NCBI GenBank assembly: GCA_016196035.1 | Contig: JACPYM010000081.1 | Location: 1 to 47,794, forward strand | Length of the DNA: 47,794 bases | Origin: Acidobacteriota bacterium | GTDB lineage: Bacteria; Acidobacteriota; Blastocatellia; RBC074 | Reading direction: 5' to 3' | In this document: piece by piece, positions 43,870-47,794 of the stretch | Numbering within the stretch: position 1 is the stretch's first letter | Layout: every line of letters begins with the position of its first letter | Notes under the pieces: generated by a model | Told to the model about the DNA's origin: nothing | Databases searched by the model: none | Seen by the model: the letters and a program-made list of their open reading frames with translations, nothing else | Position numbers and translations under genes: made by a program

Positions 43870-45588
43870 TTGGCGAAGCATCCCTCGACAAAGGCCAAAA
43901 CAGGCAAGCAGGCTATTGAGACTCGGCCAGAATTGAATGAAACCATTACTCCTATCGAAGCCAAAGAATCCAAACCGAAACCCTGGCTGCTGATCGGACT
44001 GGCGGCAACGGTGGCGGTGGCCTTTCTCGTTGTTTACACCATGCGGCTGGATCACGTCGTCGGGCTGGTCGTGGACGATGCGTGGTATGTGTTGCTGGCC
44101 AAGGCACTGGCGACCGGACAGGGTTACACCATCATTAACTCACCGACACCAGGCATACGGCCCTTCTACGCCCCGTTCTTCCCCGCGCTCCTTTCGCTTT
44201 TCTATCGTTTCTCAAGCGGCTTCCCGGGCAACCTGCTGCTGCTGAAATCGGTTTCGATTGTGGCGATGTTTGGCGCGGGCGTGCTGGCGTATTTCTATTT
44301 TCGCCGGGTGCGTGAGGTGCCGGAATATACGGCATTGGGCATTGCAGCAGCGACCGTCTTATATCCGGCGCTGGTTTTTTTGGCGACTTCATCCGTGATG
44401 TCGGAATGCGTCTTCACGCTCTTGCAACTGGGCGCGCTACTGCTGATCGAACGCTGCGTGGCCGAACGCGAGAACAAAGCCGCGCTCAAATTTGCAACCT
44501 TTGGCGCGTTGCTGGTATCCGCCGCCTTTCTGACGCGCCCGGCGGGCCTCGGTTTGTTGTTAGGCAGTTTGCTGTATTTGCTCAAAGAGAGACTGACACG
44601 CACGTTATTGATCTTTGCGGCAATAATGGCGTTGCTGGTTGGCCCCTGGGTTTTGTATTCGCGTATTTATGCGCCTACGGCGGAACAACGCGCGGAGCAA
44701 GGGGCGAACATCGTGCAGCCCTATACGACACAATTTTGGCAAAAAGTGGCGGGCCAGCCTTTAGACGGTACGATTACTTTCGACGATCTACCGGAACGCG
44801 TCTGGAACAATCTCGCGGAAATCGGCAAATACGATATTGGTGGTATTGCGTTCTATTCACTCTTTCGCCCGCTCGAACCGGGCGAGCGCATTCGCATCGG
44901 TCAGGAAGGGCGCGGCCTGTCACTCCTTTTCGCGGCGCTGGCGTTGTTCGGTTATGTGATGACGGTGCGGCGACGCGTGACGCTGGCGGAAATCGTAACG
45001 CCGCTGGCCCTGGCAATTTCCCTTTCGTGGGGCTGGGAGCAGTTTCGCTTGTTGCTGCCTTTGGTGCCGTTGTTGCTTTATTACCTACTGATGGGCCTCA
45101 AAGGCTTTGGCGATTTGTATCAGTTACTGACGAGCGAACCGGCAGGGCGGCGACAATGGCTCCCGGCGACAGTGCTGATCTGGTTGATCGTCGTGCTGAA
45201 TCTTTACAGCAACAATCAATATATCCAGCGTAAGAACGATCCCTCACCCGCCTACCAGTTGAAATGGCTCAAAGCATTTGATGAGAACGAAGCGCTGATC
45301 AAATACGTCGGCGAAAGGGTGCCTAAAGATGCAGTCTTGGCGACCCAAAACCCGGCGCTGGTCAATCTCTATACCGGCCATAAAACCGTGGCATCGGACG
45401 ATCCAGCCGGGGCGTGGGAAAACTGGAAGAAGCTGGGCGTGCGGTATCTGGTGCGCACCTCGCCTTACCCGCTGGAAAAACCCGACGCCTCTGAAAGTAA
45501 ATTCAACATCCTCTATCGGCAGGGCGGTCAGTTGAATTTGCGCGTGGTGGATTTGGGCGAGGTGGCCACACGCCAGTCGTGGAAGTGA
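43870..45588 (+). CDS. GT-C (GT39/ArnT-like) polytopic membrane glycosyltransferase
   Basis: The protein has 572 residues, starting with TTG at 43870 (AAGGAG 8 bases upstream). Residues 1-35 are a charged cytoplasmic segment. The first membrane helix (LLIGLAATVAVAFLVVY) is followed by the GT-C DD loop (GLVVDDAWYVLLAKALATG) and ten or so more helices. The C-terminal region from 455 on (ENEALIKYVGERVPKDAVLA) is an outer domain. Members transfer sugars from polyprenyl-phosphate donors to lipids or proteins. The acceptor is unknown. Its stop overlaps the next ATG (TGATG). Confidence 0.87.
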   Translation: MAKHPSTKAKTGKQAIETRPELNETITPIEAKESKPKPWLLIGLAATVAVAFLVVYTMRLDHVVGLVVDDAWYVLLAKALATGQGYTIINSPTPGIRPFYAPFFPALLSLFYRFSSGFPGNLLLLKSVSIVAMFGAGVLAYFYFRRVREVPEYTALGIAAATVLYPALVFLATSSVMSECVFTLLQLGALLLIERCVAERENKAALKFATFGALLVSAAFLTRPAGLGLLLGSLLYLLKERLTRTLLIFAAIMALLVGPWVLYSRIYAPTAEQRAEQGANIVQPYTTQFWQKVAGQPLDGTITFDDLPERVWNNLAEIGKYDIGGIAFYSLFRPLEPGERIRIGQEGRGLSLLFAALALFGYVMTVRRRVTLAEIVTPLALAISLSWGWEQFRLLLPLVPLLLYYLLMGLKGFGDLYQLLTSEPAGRRQWLPATVLIWLIVVLNLYSNNQYIQRKNDPSPAYQLKWLKAFDENEALIKYVGERVPKDAVLATQNPALVNLYTGHKTVASDDPAGAWENWKKLGVRYLVRTSPYPLEKPDASESKFNILYRQGGQLNLRVVDLGEVATRQSWK

Positions 45589-46838
45589 TGCCATACGAAC
45601 TGTTCATCGCTCTGCGCTATTTGCGCGCCAAACGCCGTCAGATGGCCGTGTCGGTGATCACGGGCGTAGCCATCCTCGGCGTCACTATTGGCGTGGCAGC
45701 GCTATTGGTCGCCCTAGCTCTGATCAAAGGCTTCCGCCACGAAATTCAAGACAAAATCTTGCAAGGCACCGCGCATCTCAACCTGCTCAGAGCTGACGGC
45801 GGCAACATTGAAAATTATGGGGAATTGGCAGCGCAAATCAGCACTGTACCGGGAGTCGTGGCGGCTTCGGCAACAAGCTACGAGCCAGTCTTACTGACCA
45901 TCGGTGATCGCAGCGAACAAGCCATCATCAAAGGTGTTGATCTAACGGCCCAGGCGAGCGCCAACGAAGTCTTTGCAATCACCGTTGAAGGCGATGCCAA
46001 ACAATTGAGCCGCCCAGACTCACCAGCCGTTGAAGACAGTCCCGCCGGCATCATCATTGGCAAAGAGTTGGCTCGAACCCTGGGCCTGCAATTAAACGCC
46101 CGCGTCACCGTGGTATCAGCCGCAACCAGTTTAACCCCCGCCGGCATGTTGCCCCGTCCCAGATACACAAGCTTTCGAGTGGTAGGTTTTTTCGCTTCAG
46201 GTCTATATGAGTATGACTCGAAATGGGCCTATATCGCCTTGGATGTGCTGCAACAACTCAGCGGCAAAGGTAACACTGCGGGGGTCATTCAAATGCGCGT
46301 AGCCGATATTTACGCCGTCAGTGAGATTGGCGCGCGCGTGCAAGCTAAAGCTGGCGCAGCTTTCATTACAAACAACTGGCAGGAATTGAATCGCCCGCTG
46401 TTTGCGGCCTTGCAATTACAGCAACGTATCGTGGTGATCTTCTTTATTCTGCTGATTGCGGTTGCCATGTTAAATATCATCACGACTTTGACGCTCATGG
46501 TGGTTGAAAAGCATAAGGATGTCGCAATCCTACGGGCGCAAGGGGCTACGGCTGCTTCAATTGGCCGTATCTTTTGCTTGCAAGGAATATCTGTTGGAGT
46601 CATTGGCACAGTAAGTGGTTTCGCCTTAGGGGTCATTTTGTATTGGCTCATCAATGCTTACCACTTAATTGCAGTACCGGCGGAAATCTACTCCATTTCT
46701 CATGTTACCCTTCAATTGCGCGTTATAGATTGTTTGGGAGTCTGTCTCACTACCGTTTTTATCAGCTTTCTGGCTACGCTTTACCCGGCCTACACAGCCG
46801 CCAAACTACAGCCGGTTGAAGTTTTGCGGTACGAATAG
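45588..46838 (+). CDS. LolC/LolE-type ABC transporter permease
   Basis: The protein has 416 residues from ATG 45588. N-terminal YELFIALRYLRAKRRQMAVSVITGVAILGVTIGVAALLVALALIKGF is the LolE signature; a large periplasmic domain follows (residues 55-270), and three further helices end with FLATLYPAYTAAKLQPVEVLRYE. It moves lipoproteins or substrates out of the inner membrane together with a LolD-type ATPase, which is not in the window. It is translationally coupled to the GT39-like gene. Confidence 0.93.
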   Translation: MPYELFIALRYLRAKRRQMAVSVITGVAILGVTIGVAALLVALALIKGFRHEIQDKILQGTAHLNLLRADGGNIENYGELAAQISTVPGVVAASATSYEPVLLTIGDRSEQAIIKGVDLTAQASANEVFAITVEGDAKQLSRPDSPAVEDSPAGIIIGKELARTLGLQLNARVTVVSAATSLTPAGMLPRPRYTSFRVVGFFASGLYEYDSKWAYIALDVLQQLSGKGNTAGVIQMRVADIYAVSEIGARVQAKAGAAFITNNWQELNRPLFAALQLQQRIVVIFFILLIAVAMLNIITTLTLMVVEKHKDVAILRAQGATAASIGRIFCLQGISVGVIGTVSGFALGVILYWLINAYHLIAVPAEIYSISHVTLQLRVIDCLGVCLTTVFISFLATLYPAYTAAKLQPVEVLRYE

Positions 46839-46900
46839 CGGCATCACTAACTCTCACAAAATCAAAAAATTAAACATGCCGGACATGCCGATTAAAGCTA

Positions 46901-46929
46901 TTGACAAGACTCAGCACGATACGTAGACT
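46901..46929 (+). promoter_or_regulatory. Candidate promoter of the secreted-protein gene
   Basis: Perfect TTGACA (46901-46906), 17 bases, then TAGACT (46924-46929, 4 of 6). It would give a leader of about 250 nucleotides before the ATG at 47186. Confidence 0.5.
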
Positions 46930-47053
46930 TGCGCGCGTTGGTGAGTGCCCCTCACAGTGCACAGCCCGAACTTCTACTGACCCTCTTCGGAAAATTCGGT
47001 TGTCAGGTTCGCACAATGATTGCGCGATACTGCCTTTTTTTCAGTTAGTAGAT

Positions 47054-47131
47054 GGGTTGACTCGCTGACAGCAGGGTTGATTCCCTGAATGACCATAATG
47101 ACCGACTTCGACTCTTGGCAGCTTTGCCGAG
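47054..47131 (+). promoter_or_regulatory. Two 15-bp direct repeats and a hairpin in the long leader
   Basis: GGGTTGACTCGCTGA (47054-47068) and GGGTTGATTCCCTGA (47074-47088) match at 13 of 15 bases with a 20-base period, two helical turns, as in binding sites for a dimeric regulator. Further on, CTTGGCA-GCTT-TGCCGAG (47114-47131) can fold, followed by GGGGTTTT. The rest of the 347-base gap 46839-47185 holds nothing else seen. Confidence 0.4.
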
Positions 47132-47185
47132 GGGTTTTGCAGTTAACTAACAATCTCGTTTAAGAGAATAAGGAGAAACTCGAAG

Positions 47186-47794
47186 ATGCGAACCTCACGC
47201 AAACTCTCACAAATTGCGTTTATCTTTTTTGCGTTGCTGGTAATGGCCGCTTCTGCTTTGGCAGCGGACCCAGGCTCACCATATCCGGCAAGCTCTGAAG
47301 TCAGCGATCAAAAAGCTGGCTCGGTTTTGATCTACAACATCTACACGTCGAATGCTTCGGGTGGCAACACTCAAAACACGCGTGTGAACATCACGAACAC
47401 GAACCTGACCAATCAGGCCTTTGTGCACTTGTTCTTCGTCAGCGCGGATTGCACGATTGCAGACTCTTATGTTTGCTTGACGGCGGCGCAAACGGCGAGC
47501 TTCCTGGCGTCGGATGTGGATCCGGGCACCAAGGGCTACATCGTAGCGGTGGCAGTGGATAATCTGGGCTGCCCGCTCAACTTCAACTTCCTGATTGGCG
47601 ACGAATACGTCAAGTTCGCTTCCGGTCACGCGGCGAATTTGGGCGCTGAGGCCTTTGCGGCGCAAGGTGTGCTGCCGTGCGATCCGAATCAACCGTCAGT
47701 GGACATCAACTTCAGCGGCGCCACAGGTGGCTACAACAAGCTGCCGCGGGCGCTGGCGGTGTCGAACTTCCCGAGCCGTGCAGACGGCAACGAC
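47186..47794 (+). CDS. Secreted protein of unknown function, 3-prime end cut by window edge
   Basis: The first 203 residues are visible, with AAGGAG upstream. Signal peptide: [21 protein letters not shown]. The mature part is rich in Asn, Thr, Ser and Ala with beta-strand character ([47 protein letters not shown]). Five Cys are spread through it and could form disulfides. It may be a surface or extracellular structural protein. I do not recognise a family; similar proteins in Acidobacteria are recalled only vaguely. Confidence 0.75.
   Translation, partial: MRTSRKLSQIAFIFFALLVMAASALAADPGSPYPASSEVSDQKAGSVLIYNIYTSNASGGNTQNTRVNITNTNLTNQAFVHLFFVSADCTIADSYVCLTAAQTASFLASDVDPGTKGYIVAVAVDNLGCPLNFNFLIGDEYVKFASGHAANLGAEAFAAQGVLPCDPNQPSVDINFSGATGGYNKLPRALAVSNFPSRADGND

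Noticed and set aside
47057-47062. Second -35 box TTGACT in the leader
   Set aside because: No acceptable -10 hexamer at 16-18 bases; it is better explained as part of the direct repeat.

Overview
The window looks like chromosomal DNA of a GC-rich soil-type bacterium, most likely Acidobacteriota and probably class Blastocatellia. The clues are a secreted beta-propeller protein ending in a TIGR03437-type domain (a family concentrated in Acidobacteria), a secreted TPR-CHAT protein, an F420-type luciferase-like oxidoreductase, a Uma2 nuclease, many PIN toxin modules, and numerous long intergenic palindromes. No transposase, phage gene, rRNA, tRNA or CRISPR array was seen. The taxonomic call is an inference from gene content.

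Left half (1-22977, all minus strand). This is a long catabolic cluster. Read in transcription order it has a class III aminotransferase, dihydropyrimidinase, an NCS1 nucleobase/hydantoin permease, a beta-ureidopropionase-like nitrilase, an N-acyl-D-amino-acid deacylase-like amidohydrolase, a TIGR03842-type luciferase-like oxidoreductase, a three-subunit molybdenum hydroxylase (large, FeS, FAD), a Gfo/Idh/MocA dehydrogenase, and a CoA-acylating (methyl)malonate-semialdehyde dehydrogenase cut by the window edge. Together these can import a pyrimidine or hydantoin, open the dihydropyrimidine ring, remove the carbamoyl group, transaminate the beta-amino acid and oxidise the semialdehyde to acetyl- or propionyl-CoA. 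The first reductive enzyme (PreA/PreT type) is not in the window.

The cluster is interspersed with genes that have nothing obvious to do with catabolism: a VapBC-like pair, an HNH nuclease with a partner, an AT-rich DUF4145 gene, a toxin-first PIN/antitoxin pair, a second PIN/antitoxin pair in which both genes carry a one-base frameshift, a duplicated amidohydrolase 3-prime end left as a remnant, a TPR-CHAT protein, a Uma2 nuclease inside the molybdenum hydroxylase operon, and small coiled-coil proteins.

Middle (23274-37800). This part mixes strands and holds mostly single genes: TPR and ricin-lectin-type secreted proteins, a saccharopine-dehydrogenase-like reductase, a PNPOx-family protein, a class II cytochrome c, a HerA-like ATPase (DUF853), DUF5522, EVE, VOC and DUF2461 proteins, endonuclease III, a cupin, an alpha/beta hydrolase, an HExxH metalloprotease and the beta-propeller protein. 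Almost every gap holds a palindrome with 23-38 bp arms. Several families occur twice, and two palindromes have become the C-terminal codons of the neighbouring gene.

Right part (38083-47794). A plus-strand accessory island carries a UPF0175/PIN-like pair whose toxin has lost its first catalytic Asp, and an AbrB-DUF5678 protein paired with a retropepsin-like protein. Two minus-strand genes follow (M20 peptidase, YkgJ protein). Next is a lysS - GT39-like membrane protein - LolC/E-like permease operon behind a near-consensus sigma-70 promoter, and finally a secreted protein cut by the right edge with a long 5-prime leader.
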